64,000 bases of DNA from Rapana venosa (GCA_028751875.1 CM054154.1:55825679-55889678), one strand, 5' to 3'. Shown: positions 11,601 through 22,985, numbered from the stretch's first letter. The notes: generated from the letters alone by a model not told the origin. A program made the numbers and translations.

Positions 11601-13140
11601 AAGTGTGTATTTACAGCATTTATCAGAGAGATAATGAACAAGTGTGTATTTACAGCATTTATCAGAGAGATAACGAACAAGTGTGTATTTACAGCATTTA
11701 TCAGAGAGAGAGATAACAAACAAGTGTGTATTTACAGCATTTATCAGAGAGAGAGATAACAAACAAGTGTGTATTTACAGCATTTATCATAGAGATAAAG
11801 AACAAGTGTGTATTTACAGCATTTATCAGAGAGAGAGAGATAACAAACAAGTGTGTATTTACAGCATTTATCATAGAGAGAGATAAAGAACAAGTGTGTA
11901 TTTACAGCATTTATCATAGAGAGAGATAAAGAACAAGTGTGTATTTACAGCATTTATCATAGAGAGAGATAAAGAACAAGTGTGTATTTACAGCATTTAT
12001 CATAGAGAGAGATAAAGAACAAGTGTGTATTTACAGCATTTATCATAGAGATAAAGAACAAGTGTGTATTTACAGCATTTATCAGAGAGATAAAGAACAA
12101 GTGTGTATTTACAGCATTTATCAGAGAGATAAAGAACAAGTGTGTATTTACAGCATTTATCAGAGAGATAAAGAACAAGTGTGTATTTACAGCATTTATC
12201 AGAGAGATAAAGAACAAGTGTGTATTTACAGCATTTATCATAGAGAGAGATAACGAACAAGTGTGTATTTACAGCATTTATCATAGAGATAAAGAACAAG
12301 TGTGTATTTACAGCATTTATCATAGAGAGAGATAACGAACAAGTGTGTATTTACAGCATTTATCATAGAGATAAAGAACAAGTGTGTATTTACAGCATTT
12401 ATCATAGAGAGAGATAAAGAACAAGTGTGTATTTACAGCATTTATCATAGAGAGAGATAAAGAACAAGTGTGTATTTACAGCATTTATCATAGAGAGAGA
12501 TAAAGAACAAGTGTGTATTTACAGCATTTATCATAGAGATAACAAACAAGTGTGTATTTACAGCATTTATCAGAGAGATAACAAACAAGTGTGTATTTAC
12601 AGCATTTATCACAGAGATAACGAACAAGTGTGTATTTACAGCATTTATCATAGAGATAACAAACAAGTGTGTATTTACAGCATTTATCAGAGAGAGAGAT
12701 AACAAACTGTGTATTTACAGCATTTATCATAGAGATAACGAACAAGTGTGTATTTACAGCATTTATCATAGAGATAATGAACAAGTGTGTATTTACAGCA
12801 TTTATCAGAGAGATAACAAACAAGTGTGTATTTACAGCATTTATCATAGAGAGAGATAATGAACAAGTGTGTATTTACAGCATTTATCATAGAGAGAGAT
12901 AACAAACAAGTGTGTATTTACAGCATTTATCAGAGAGATAATGAACAAGTGTGTATTTACAGCATTTATCATAGAGATAATGAACAAGTGTGTATTTACA
13001 GCATTTATCAGAGAGATAACAAACAAGTGTGTATTTACAGCATTTATCAGAGAGATAAAGAACAAGTGTGTATTTACAGCATTTATCATAGAGAGAGATA
13101 AAGAACAAGTGTGTATTTACAGCATTTATCAGAGAGAGAA
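8686..13140. repeat. 39/43-bp minisatellite with higher-order repeats
   Basis: The core is acaagtgtgtatttacagca followed by tttatca and a GA-rich spacer. Units are 39 bp (13 codons) or 43 bp (one extra GAGA), so open frames shift along the array. Near-identical 404-bp blocks start at about 10120, 10524 and 10928. There are roughly 105 units. The acagcatttatca core contains tttacag, an acceptor-like string. Confidence 0.97.
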
Positions 13141-13251
13141 AGAGGAGAAGTAATGGAAAAAAAGTGTGAGAGAGATGGAGATGACTGTACAGTGTGTGTT
13201 GGAGATGACTGTACAGTGTGTATTGGAGATGACTGTACAGTGTGTGTTGGA
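13141..13251. repeat. 24-bp minisatellite, first block (3 copies)
   Basis: After a unique aggagaagtaatggaaaaaa leader, gatgactgtacagtgtgtgt units of 24 bp follow. The leader and array recur at 14068-14325. Confidence 0.93.
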
Positions 13252-14067
13252 GAGAGAGATAACGAACAAGTGTGTATTTACAGCATTTATCATAGAGATA
13301 AAGAACAAGTGTGTATTTACAGCATTTATCATAGAGAGAGATAAAGAACAAGTGTGTATTTACAGCATTTATCATAGAGAGAGATAAAGAACAAGTGTGT
13401 ATTTACAGCATTTATCATAGAGAGAGATAAAGAACAAGTGTGTATTTACAGCATTTATCATAGAGATAACAAACAAGTGTGTATTTACAGCATTTATCAG
13501 AGAGATAACAAACAAGTGTGTATTTACAGCATTTATCACAGAGATAACGAACAAGTGTGTATTTACAGCATTTATCATAGAGATAACAAACAAGTGTGTA
13601 TTTACAGCATTTATCAGAGAGAGAGATAACAAACTGTGTATTTACAGCATTTATCATAGAGATAACGAACAAGTGTGTATTTACAGCATTTATCATAGAG
13701 ATAATGAACAAGTGTGTATTTACAGCATTTATCAGAGAGATAACAAACAAGTGTGTATTTACAGCATTTATCATAGAGAGAGATAAAGAACAAGTGTGTA
13801 TTTACAGCATTTATCATAGAGAGAGATAACAAACAAGTGTGTATTTACAGCATTTATCAGAGAGATAATGAACAAGTGTGTATTTACAGCATTTATCATA
13901 GAGATAATGAACAAGTGTGTATTTACAGCATTTATCAGAGAGATAACAAACAAGTGTGTATTTACAGCATTTATCAGAGAGATAAAGAACAAGTGTGTAT
14001 TTACAGCATTTATCATAGAGAGAGATAAAGAACAAGTGTGTATTTACAGCATTTATCAGAGAGAGAA
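13252..14067. repeat. 39/43-bp minisatellite, duplicated segment
   Basis: This stretch and the following leader copy 12325-13251 at an offset of 927 bases with almost no differences (for example taatg versus taaag near 12860/13787). Confidence 0.93.
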
Positions 14068-14325
14068 AGAGGAGAAGTAATGGAAAAAAAGTGTGAGAGA
14101 GATGGAGATGACTGTACAGTGTGTGTTGGAGATGACTGTACAGTGTGTATTGGAGATGACTGTACAGTGTGTGTTGGAGATGACTGTACAGTGTGTGTTG
14201 GAGATGACTGTACAGTGTGTATTGGAGATGACTGAACAGTGTGTATTGGAGATGACTGTACAGTGTGTGTTGGAGATGACTGTACAGTGTGTATTGGAGA
14301 TGACTGTACAGTGTGTATTGATTGG
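14068..14325. repeat. 24-bp minisatellite, second block (9 copies)
   Basis: The same leader and unit as 13141-13251, but expanded from three to nine units. Confidence 0.93.
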
Positions 14326-14845
14326 CATTCCCAGTCAGAGGACCAAGGTGGCTATATGAACAGAGTAAGAACCCTGCCTGTCTGTCTGTCTGTGTCTGTG
14401 TGTGTGTCTGTGTCTGTGAGACACGGGGACATGAGCACACCCATGTATGTATACATCACAGTGGCTGGCGGAAAGTTTGTCTGCCTCCTGTCCTCAGAGT
14501 TGTCGTTGGTTGCCTTGGTTCCCTTGCTCTGGTTTGGAAAGAGTAGCACCACGTTTCCTTGATGGTTCTTTTTTCTTTTTCATTTCTGTTACATTTTTTT
14601 CTGGCATGTTTTTTTCTTTTCTCTTTTGGTTTATTTTTCTTGCCTTTTCTTCTTTCAAGTTTTCTATTTGGATTATTCTTGTTGCTGAAGTAGATCGGGG
14701 TGAATATTCAGGTTTTTGAAAGTGGATGGATTGATTTTTGTTTTGTTGTATTTTTGCATGAGTGAACAGAGAGGAGGTTTGTCTGACATGAAATAAATAT
14801 TTGATGTGAGAACTACTGAACTCTGGCTGTAAGCCACCAGGGGCA
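14326..14845 (+). other. Unique intronic sequence with CTGT run
   Basis: A short CTGT/GTCT run at 14378-14420, then T-rich unique DNA. No exon is seen. Confidence 0.5.
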
Positions 14846-15535
14846 GCCAGGTGGTAGGGGCTGTGGTGGTGTAGATTTGGATGTTTAAGACAGGTGGTAG
14901 GGGCTGTGGTGGTGTAGATTTGAATGTGTAAGACAGGTGGTAGGGGCTGTGGTGGTGTAGATTTGGATGTGTAAGACAGGTGGTAGGGGCTGTGGTGGTG
15001 TAGATTTGAATGTGTAAGACAGGTGGTAGGGGCTGTGGTGGTGTAGATTTGGATGTTTAAGACAGGTGGTAGGGGCTGTGGTGGTGTAGATTTGGATGTG
15101 TAAGACAGGTGGTAGGGGCTGTGGTGGTGTAGATTTGGATGTGTAAGACAGGTGGTAGGGGCTGTGGTGGTGTAGATTTGGATGTGTAAGACAGGTGGTA
15201 GGGGCTGTGGTGGTGTAGATTTGGATGTGTAAGACAGGTGGTAGGGGCTGTGGTGGTGTAGATTTGGATGTGTAAGACAGGTGGTAGGGGCTGTGGTGGT
15301 GTAGATTTGGATGTTTAAGACAGGTGGTAGGGGCTGTGGTGGTGTAGATTTGGATGTGTAAGACAGGTGGTAGGGGCTGTGATGGTGTAGATTTGATGTG
15401 TAAGACAGGTGGTAGGGGCTGTGGTGGTGTAGATTTGGATGTGTAAGACAGGTGGTAGGGGCTGTGGTGGTGTAGATTTGGATGTGTAAGACAGGTGGTA
15501 GGGGCTGTGGTGGTGTAGATTTGGATGTGTAAGAC
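14846..15535. repeat. 43-bp minisatellite, 16 copies
   Basis: The unit is aggtggtaggggctgtggtg followed by gtgtagatttggatgtgtaa and gac. Units are very uniform, suggesting recent expansion. Confidence 0.96.
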
Positions 15536-15589
15536 TACAAGACAGGTGATGCTACAGCCAAGTGGTTCATTATACCACTTTAAGTCACG

Positions 15590-15968
15590 AGATTTCTCTG
15601 CGTGAAATTCAGGCTGCTCCCCCGGGGAGAGCACGTCGCCACAAGAGCAGCGCCACCTTTTTTTTTTTTTTTTTTTTTTTTTTTGTATGCAACTGTGTTT
15701 CTTTCCCTATCACAGTGGCTTTTTTCTAAGAATTTTGCCAGGGACAACTCTCCTGTTGCCGTGGGTTCTTTTACGTGCGCTGCATAATTTTCTGTAACAC
15801 ACGGGACCTCGGTTTACCGTCTCATCCGAAAGACTAGCGCCCAGACCACCACTCATGGTCTAATGGATGGGCGAAAAGTTTCGGGCCCAGACGGGATACG
15901 AACCACGCACACTTCCGACCCGGACTTTTCGCTTTCTAGACAGGCGCGTTACCTCTAGACCACCGATC
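15590..15968 (-). repeat. tRNA-derived SINE (inverted), with central domain
   Basis: On the - strand the head at 15890-15966 reads ggtggtctagaggtaacgcg (A-box-like) and, further on, tggttcgtatcccg (B-box-like). The middle has the block cacgggacctcggtttaccg and gtctcatccgaaagac (as read on the + strand). A T run of about 26 interrupts the 3' part (15658-15684). Layout and motifs fit a molluscan tRNA-derived SINE; this is not a functional tRNA. Confidence 0.75.
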
Positions 15969-15971
15969 AGA

Positions 15972-16190
15972 CCGCTGACTTCAGTCCTGTTGGGCCAGGA
16001 AGTCACGGGTTCGAAACTTGGCAGCAGCATCTGGTCAGTTGAGGCTGAGGATTTTTACGACCTCCCAGGTCATCCTAGTGCAGGCCTGCCAGTGCCTTCA
16101 TTGCCTTTGCATGTATGTTCTCATGCAGAAGATGAAATATTTCCATTAAAGACCTTTTATTTCATGTCAGCATTCAGTGGGTCATGGGAA
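15972..16190 (+). repeat. SINE-like dispersed repeat D, copy 1 (+)
   Basis: It contains a B-box-like gtcacgggttcgaaactt, then tggtcagttgaggctgagga, and gccagtgccttcattgcctt. It is the reverse complement of 36595-36945 and of 39400-39550. It abuts the previous SINE in the opposite orientation. Confidence 0.75.
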
Positions 16191-16209
16191 CTGGAACATA
16201 GCATGCTTC

Positions 16210-16249
16210 CTGCACACACACACACACACACACACACAAAACACAACAC

Positions 16250-16288
<39 letters not shown>

Positions 16289-16312
16289 ACCACACACACA
16301 CACACACAGCGT
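16210..16312. repeat. CA dinucleotide repeat
   Basis: An (AC)n run with a few interruptions. Confidence 0.95.
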
Positions 16313-16364
16313 GTAAGCAGTGGACCTGTGTTGGCACAGTCAGTCAGCAGCACAGGAGAGGACC

Positions 16365-17740
16365 AGGCACCACACCACACCACACCACACCACACCACAC
16401 CACACCACACCACACCACACCACACCACACCACACCACACCACACTACACCACACCACACCACACCACACTACACCACACCACACCACACCACACCACAC
16501 CACACTACACCCCACTACCACCACACCACACCGTACAACACCACACCACACCACACCACACCCCACCACACCACACTACACCACACACACACCCCACCAC
16601 ACTAACCACACCACACCACACCACACCACACCACACCACACCACAACCACACCACACACACCACACCACACCCACACCACACCACACTACACTACACTAC
16701 ACCACACCACACCACACTACACTACACCACACTACACCACACCACACCATACTACACACACCACTACACCACCCACACCACTCTACACCACACCACATCA
16801 ACACAACACCCCACACCACTCCTCACCACACCACTTCAAAACCCCACCGCTCCACACCACTCCACTCCACCCCACACCACACCACTCCACTCCACACCAC
16901 TTCCCACCACACCACTCCACTCCACACCACTCCACATCGCATCAACACCACACACCACACCACACCATTCCTCACCACACCACTCCATACCACACCTTGC
17001 CACCCATCACACCACTCCACACCACACCTCACCACTCCACACCACACCACACCACACCTCACCACACCACACCACCCACACACCATAGCTCACCTCACCT
17101 CACCTCACCTCACCTCACCTCACCTCACCTCACCACCCCCACACCACACAAAACCCTCCACCCCCACACAAACTCCACACCACACTACTCCACACCACAC
17201 ACAACTTCACACCACACCACACCAGTCCACACCTCACCACACCAGTCCACACCTCACCAACAGTCTACACCACCACTCCACACCACCACTCCCCACACCA
17301 CACACCACCACTCCACACACCACACACCACCACTCCACCACACCACACACCACCACTCCACACACCACACCACAATCACAGCACACCACACATCACAGCA
17401 CACCACACATCACAGCACACCACACATCACACCACCACACCACACCACCACCCACACCACTCCACACCACACCACACCACACACACACCACTCCACACCA
17501 CACACCACTCCACACCTCCACACCACACCACACCACACACCACACCACTCCACACCACTCCACACCTCACACCACACCAAAACCTCACACCACACCACAC
17601 CACACACACTCCACACCACACACCACACCACACCTCACACCACACCACACCTCACACCACACCACTCCAACCTCACCTCACCTCACCACTCCACACCTCA
17701 CCTCACCTCACCACACACCACCCTGGTCACCAAGCAAGGC
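16365..17740. repeat. CCACA-type pentanucleotide satellite, about 1.37 kb
   Basis: It begins as near-perfect caccacaccacaccacacca and degrades to mixtures of ACC, CTCC and ACT units further 3' (cacctcacctcacc near 17090-17130). It is strongly strand-asymmetric: almost no G on the + strand. Frames are open on both strands with His/Pro/Thr or Val/Trp/Cys-only peptides. Confidence 0.96.
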
Positions 17741-17789
17741 AGAACTGCAAAGAGAAAGAACCAAACACAATAATGGGGAAAAGAACACT

Positions 17790-18080
17790 GCAGTGTATGC
17801 TGCTGAAAACAGAACACTGCAGTCTATGCTGCTGAAAACAGGACACTGCAGTGTATGCTGCTGAAAACAGGACACTGCAGTGTATGCTGCTGAAAACAGG
17901 ACACTGCAGTCTATGCTGCTGAAAACAGGACACTGCAGTCTATGCTGCTGAAAACAGGACACTGCAGTGTATGCTGCTGAAAACAGGACACTGCAGTCTA
18001 TGCTGCTGAAAACAGGACACTGCAGTGTATGCTGCTGAAAACAGGACACTGCAGTGTATGCTGCTGAAAACAGGACAAGA
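17790..18080. repeat. 29-bp minisatellite, 10 copies
   Basis: The unit is aaaacaggacactgcagtgt and then atgctgctg. Each unit carries the palindrome cactgcagtg, sometimes broken to cactgcagtc. Confidence 0.96.
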
Positions 18081-18365
18081 AGAAGAAGAAGAAGAAAGCA
18101 AAGCCTGTGAACAAAAGAAGTCATTCAGCAGTGAAACATTGCCAGCGTCTGCCCCATGGGTTTTGTGGGGAAAGACAGCAAGCCTTTAGTTTTTTCACTG
18201 CAGTATGGCGTGGGTTCGTTGGCTGGTTGTAATATTTCTTTGTTTTCTTTCTTTTTGTTGGTGTATCATTGTTTCATTTTGTTCATCATTCGAGTTGATG
18301 AGATGGAGGGTAGGGGTTTACATTTATTTATTTGTTTGCTTATTTGTCTTTAAGTGTATGTTTGT
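18081..18365 (+). other. Unique intronic sequence
   Basis: A short GAA run at the start, then T-rich unique DNA. No exon candidate. Confidence 0.5.
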
Positions 18366-18384
18366 CCTGGAAAAGTAAAGTAAC

Positions 18385-18540
18385 GAGATGTGTGTGTGTG
18401 TGCATGCACGTGTGTGTGCACACCTTGCTGCACACACACATACATGCATACACGCACGCTCTCACAAACTCACATGCACACACACACGCACTCACACACA
18501 CACACTCACACACACACATGCACGTGTGCGTGTGTGTGAG
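18385..18540. repeat. TG/CA mixed repeat
   Basis: A TG run followed by CACA-rich tetramers and a second TG run. It could fold back weakly. Confidence 0.85.
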
Positions 18541-18619
18541 GCAAGATGCAGACTGTTCTTACTCGGTCTATTATTGTTGAGGATTTTAATTCCACGTAAC
18601 TTGTCACTGGTTATGTCAT

Positions 18620-19080
18620 CTTGTAAATGTGACTGTCTGTCTTTCTCTCTCCTTGTCATTTCCTCACTCAGTGTCCTCTGGTTTCATTTCTTGTCTCTGT
18701 CTCTTGTTTTCTATTTGTCTGTCTTTTCTCTTCCGTCTGTCTGTCAGTCTCTCTTTCTGTCTTTATCTCCTCGTCTGTCGTGTCTCTCTTTCTGTCTTTC
18801 TCTCCATCTGTCTGTCAGTCACTCTTTCTGCCTTTATCTCCATCTGTCTATCTCTTTTTCTGTCTTTATCTCCATCTGTCTCTCTTTCTGTCTGTCTCTC
18901 TGTCTTTCTCCCCATCCATCTACCTGTCAGTCTCTCTGTCTGTCCATCTGTCTGACATCTCTGTCTGTCTTTCTCTCCATCTGTCTGTCAGTCACCTCTG
19001 TCTTTCTTTCTCTCCATCTGTCTGTCTGTCTCTCCATCTGTCAGTCATGTTCTCTTTTCCCCCATCTGTCTGTCTTTCAC
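18620..19080. repeat. CTGT/CTCT pyrimidine-rich repeat
   Basis: tctgtctgtcagtctctctt and tctccatctgtctgt units, imperfect, about 460 bp. Confidence 0.9.
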
Positions 19081-19915
19081 ACATAAGTGCTTCTTTCTCT
19101 TTGTTTTCTTTTTCTCTGATGGTCTGTCCCCCCTTTTCTTTCTGATGGTGTGAGCACTGTTTGTCATTGTTGCCAGTTTGTGCCATTATCGTTAGCATCA
19201 TTTTGGATGACCGTCACTTCGTACTGTTGATGTTACCTGTCTTCAGCTTCTGCCGTTATCATTCCTAATTATCATCACTGTGTGCTGTTGACACCTGTCA
19301 TCAGTTTGTGCCATTATCATTTCTCATTATTATTAATGTGTGCCATTGATTTGTCAGTTGTAAATGTCATCAGCTGGCATGAAAACATGTGTTGAAGAGA
19401 CTGTCTGAAGAGTAGGAAGTTGTTTGTGTTTGGTGTTGTGGAGTTCATGTAATCGTTGTACATGTGTGATTGCAGAGATATATGGCTACGACTCCTAAAT
19501 GTTTGGGGTTTTTTTTTCACTTTTTGTTTCTTTTCTGACAATGTTTGTTTGCCTTCTTTGGTCATTTACTCTTCTTTCTTGTTGCCTTCATTCATCTCTC
19601 TATCCTTTTTTTCCTTTTCTTTTGTTGTTGGTTGGATTGTTTGAGATAATGGTGGATGATTTGATGTTGAGGCTTTCTGTTGTTTGTCTGTGGTGGTTTT
19701 TCTGTAGTTTCTGTAGTTTAAAGCAAAGTTTTCAGGGACAGTGTTTATGTGACGCTGCTTTAACAGTTGACAGAGTAATATGTCGTTACTCTGTATATCT
19801 TGATTACAGGGGACTTCAATGTCCTGATTATATGTGGAATTTTTGAGGGGTGGGAGGGGGGTGGGGGTCTGTGCATACTTAGTATGACATACTTGTCTGT
19901 ATATGGAAAACATCA
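19081..19915 (+). other. Unique intronic sequence
   Basis: A loose repeat of tgccattatcat near 19180-19350; otherwise unique, T-rich. No splice-bounded frame with VPS13 similarity is seen. Confidence 0.5.
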
Positions 19916-19919
19916 CTAA

Positions 19920-20141
19920 CACTTCTGCACATGTGTGTGTATACACAGCACACAAACACACATATGCATGCATGGATTCATGCACACACGCATACACACA
20001 CGCATACACACACATGCACACACACTCATGCATGCACACCCAGATGCATCCACCACCCACCCACACACACGTACACACACACATCCACCACCCACCCACA
20101 CACACACAACATACACGCACACACACACTCATGCATGCACG

Positions 20142-20180
<39 letters not shown>
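19920..20180. repeat. CA-rich repeat
   Basis: Imperfect (CA)n with catgcatgcac and ccacccacc interruptions, ending in a pure (AC)n run. Confidence 0.9.
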
Positions 20181-20181
<1 letters not shown>

Positions 20182-20411
20182 GGAATTCATAGTAAGATGT
20201 GACATGTTTGTTTTGGAATTGCATTATATATATATAATTTAGTAGAGAAGTTTGTGTAGGAAATGAATGAAATCAACACATTTGACATTAACATCAGCCA
20301 ATGAATGAAGCTAAAACACATGATAGTAGCATCAGCCAATGAAAGAAGGTGATGCAGTTGAAGAGGTCAACATTAGCCAACGAAAACTAAGATAACACTT
20401 GCTGTGAACAG
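20181..20411 (+). other. Unique intronic sequence before exon 4
   Basis: A catcagccaatgaa motif occurs three times (20293, 20331, 20371, imperfect), a short local repeat of about 40 bases. No other feature. Confidence 0.5.
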
Positions 20412-20505
20412 GCAGACACAGAGGAAGTGAAGCGTGACGAAGTTCCGGAACGTCTGTGGGAAGTGAAGCGTGTCAGCGACTGCAAGTTCTGGTTCCTGGA
20501 AAGTG
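20412..20505 (+). CDS. VPS13: VPS13 exon 4 of window
   Basis: The acceptor is ctgtgaacag and the donor a consensus gtgagt. 31 codons plus one base, so the following intron is phase 1. The product reads ADTEEVKRDEVPERLWEVKR then VSDCKFWFLES, the VPS13 'W-x-x-K-x-x-x-D-C-x-F-W-F-L' segment. The split Val codon (G in this exon, TG in the next) gives a smooth join to VKDVTEAVEGPDM. The downstream intron (976 bp) is almost entirely a GT-rich minisatellite. Confidence 0.9.
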
Positions 20506-20906
20506 GTGAGTGGATGTGTGTGTGTGTGTGGTGTGTGTGTGTGTGATGAATGTGGTGTGTGTGTGTGTGTGTGTGTGTGGATGTGTGTGTGTGTGTGTGA
20601 GTGGATTGTGTGTGTGTGTGGTGTGAGTGGTGTGTGTGTGTGTGAGTGGATGTGTGTGTGTGTGTGTGTGTGTGATTGTGAGTGAGACAGAGAGAGAGTG
20701 TGTGTGTTTGTGTGAATGATTTGTGAGTGAGACAGAAAGTGTGTGTGTGTGTGTGTGGAATGATTTGTGAGTGAGACAGAGAGTGTGTGTGTGTGTGTGA
20801 ATGATTTGTGAGTGAGACAGAGGTGTGTGTGTGTGTGTGTGGGGAATGATTTGTGAGTGAGACAGAGAGTGTGTGTGTGTGTGTGAATGATTTGTGAGTG
20901 AGACAG

Positions 20907-20943
<37 letters not shown>

Positions 20944-20972
20944 ATTTGTGATTTGAGACTCAGAGAGAGAGA

Positions 20973-21005
<33 letters not shown>

Positions 21006-21188
21006 ATTTGTGAGTGAGACAGAAAGTGTGTGTGTGTGTTGTGAATGATTTGTGAGTGAGACAGAGAGTGTGTGTGTGTGTGAATGATTTGTGAGTGAGA
21101 CAGAGAGTGTGTGTGTGTGTGTGTGTGAATGATTTGTGAGTGAGACAGAGTGTGTGTGTGTGTGTGAATGATTTGTGAGTGAGACAGA

Positions 21189-21222
<34 letters not shown>

Positions 21223-21470
21223 AATGATTTGTGAGTGAGACAGAGAGAGTGTGTGTGTGTGTGTGTGTGAATGATTTGTGAGTGAGACAGAGAGTGTGTG
21301 TGTGTGTGGGTGGGTGTGGTGTGTGTATGTGTGTGTGTATGTGTGTGTGTGTATGTATGTGTATGTGTGTGTGTGGGTGGGTGTGTGTATGTATGTATGT
21401 GTGTGTGTATGTGTGTGTGTGTGTTGTATGTGTGTGTGTGTGTGTGTTGTGCTGAATACTTTGGCGTGTG
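20506..21470. repeat. GT-rich minisatellite filling a whole intron
   Basis: The unit is gaatgatttgtgagtgagac followed by agagagtg and a variable (GT)n, about 38-60 bp, about 13 copies. It starts at the donor of exon 4 and ends about 11 bases before the acceptor of exon 5. Every unit contains GTGAGT, the same hexamer as the real donor. Confidence 0.95.
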
Positions 21471-21481
21471 GTTGGTTTCAG

Positions 21482-21567
21482 TGAAGGATGTGACAGAAGC
21501 TGTGGAAGGCCCCGACATGGTGACCTCTGTGACCTCCATCGACATGGATGAGAACCGCGGAGAGGAG
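21482..21567 (+). CDS. VPS13: VPS13 exon 5 of window
   Basis: Two bases complete the codon begun in the previous exon, then 28 codons follow: KDVTEAVEGPDMVTSVTSID and MDENRGEE. The acceptor is ggtttcag and the donor gtgagg. An acidic, flexible stretch at this point is usual before the next strand module in VPS13. The intron that follows is 11.5 kb and holds two LINE fragments and many arrays. Confidence 0.88.
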
Positions 21568-21960
21568 GTGAGGGTGTGTGTGTGTGTGTGTTTGTGGAGA
21601 ACTGGTGTAGATGTACTCTGTATGTGTATAGGTTTTGTGTGTGTGTGTGTGTCGTGTTTGCCATATGGCAGGACGATTGCCAAGATATTGTTTGGTGTGT
21701 GGTGGTGTGTTCATGTGTATGTACATAGGAGAACTGGTGTAGATGTACTCTGTGTGTGTATAGGTTTGTGTGTGTGTGTGTGTGTGGTGGAGTGTGTATG
21801 GGAGTGTTCACTTGCACACAGACTTGCAGGCAGGCTTAAGTTCATACATATACATGCATAGATATATACACACATGCTCACACCTGTGCATGTGCACACA
21901 CCTGTATGCACACAGTGCATGTGTATGCACACATACCCGCACGCCCCTATAATTGTTATT
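21568..21960. repeat. GT-rich DNA with a 130-bp duplication and CA/TG tail
   Basis: gagaactggtgtagatgtac occurs at 21597 and 21729 with a TG run after each, a two-copy duplication. A catgcatagatatatacaca-type CA/TG tail follows. Confidence 0.8.
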
Positions 21961-21999
21961 TCTCATTTGCACTGTTGATAAAAGAGAAGAAGAATGTGC

Positions 22000-22313
22000 A
22001 ATGAAATAATCTCTTTCTCTGTCCATCCTGCTTACTCTCTGTCTGTCGGTCTGTCTGTCTCTCTATCTCTTGTGCGCAGCTTTGCTTTATATTTGTGTAA
22101 AGCCTTTAGAATAAGAGATATCTTGGTTTATTAAGTCATATTTTTTGGAACTGATTTTTTATTGTGGTAGTTGTGGGTATACAATAACTTTTTGTTTTTT
22201 TGTGTTACTTATTTTTCTCACTAAAAATACTAAGCAGTTTGGCAGCCCCCCCCTTCCCCCCCTACATGTATGGGCCAATGGCCTTTTGGTGAATAAATCT
22301 TTCGAGTTCTCTC

Positions 22314-22345
<32 letters not shown>

Positions 22346-22985
22346 ACCTTTCTCTGTGTCACCCTTCTCTGTCTCTCGTTCTCTTTCCTTCTCTCTCTCA
22401 TTCTCTGTCTGTCTCTTTCCCCAACATGTGGGGTTTTTTCACAGCAGTTCTCTTTTGGCCTCTTTTGTTCTGTCACCTTCTTCCAAAATCTCTCCATTTT
22501 TTTTCTTATTCTTTTTTTTTTTTTAAAGATAAATTTTACCCAGATATTTTGTTAGTCTGCTTGAAAAAAAAAAGGTAGAAAAAGATTTGTTGCCTGGCAA
22601 CTGGAAAAATCAGAACCGTGTTCATTGGTTACATTTTTTTTTATATTTCAGGGTGGAGAAATGGTAAGAGGGTGTTATTTTTTTTCTCTTTTGTGATTGG
22701 TCAGATGTACTGCCAATTTTGTGTCCTGACATCTCATTGGTTGCTGACCAGTCCTTCACCTCCCTGACATTTAATCTGATTGGCTTGCTTGTGGCATGAG
22801 TGTTTCTTCTCTTTCTGTGGTTGTTGTTGTAGTTGTTGTAGTTGCCTGGTTTGACTAGTGTGATCGGTTGATATTTCTGATAACTTATTTGTTCTCTTTT
22901 GTAAATAATGTTGGATTTCAGACATGTCATGCTTTTGTCAGTGGCAGGTTTGTTGTGTTGAAGGGGGTTCATTTGACATAATCTG
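22000..22985 (+). other. Mostly unique intronic sequence with CT run
   Basis: A (CT)n-rich stretch at 22308-22420, T and A runs, and the palindrome gttgcctggcaac at 22589-22601 that fits an RFX X-box-like site. No exon is seen. Confidence 0.5.

Noticed and set aside
8690..14070. CRISPR-like array of regular repeats
   Set aside because: No unique spacers between repeats, animal genome context, and no cas genes.
8688..14080. Many short Cys/Tyr/Phe-rich frames, possible small-protein family
   Set aside because: They are phases of a 39/43-bp minisatellite.
15880..15970. Functional tRNA gene
   Set aside because: A- and B-box-like motifs are present but the cloverleaf is not complete and it is part of a longer SINE.
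16320..17864. 514-codon His/Thr/Pro open frame
   Set aside because: CCACA satellite translation; the complementary strand is also open.
20373..21817. Antisense Thr/His/Ser-rich frame of 436 codons
   Set aside because: Antisense of a GT-rich array that spans true VPS13 exons on the + strand.
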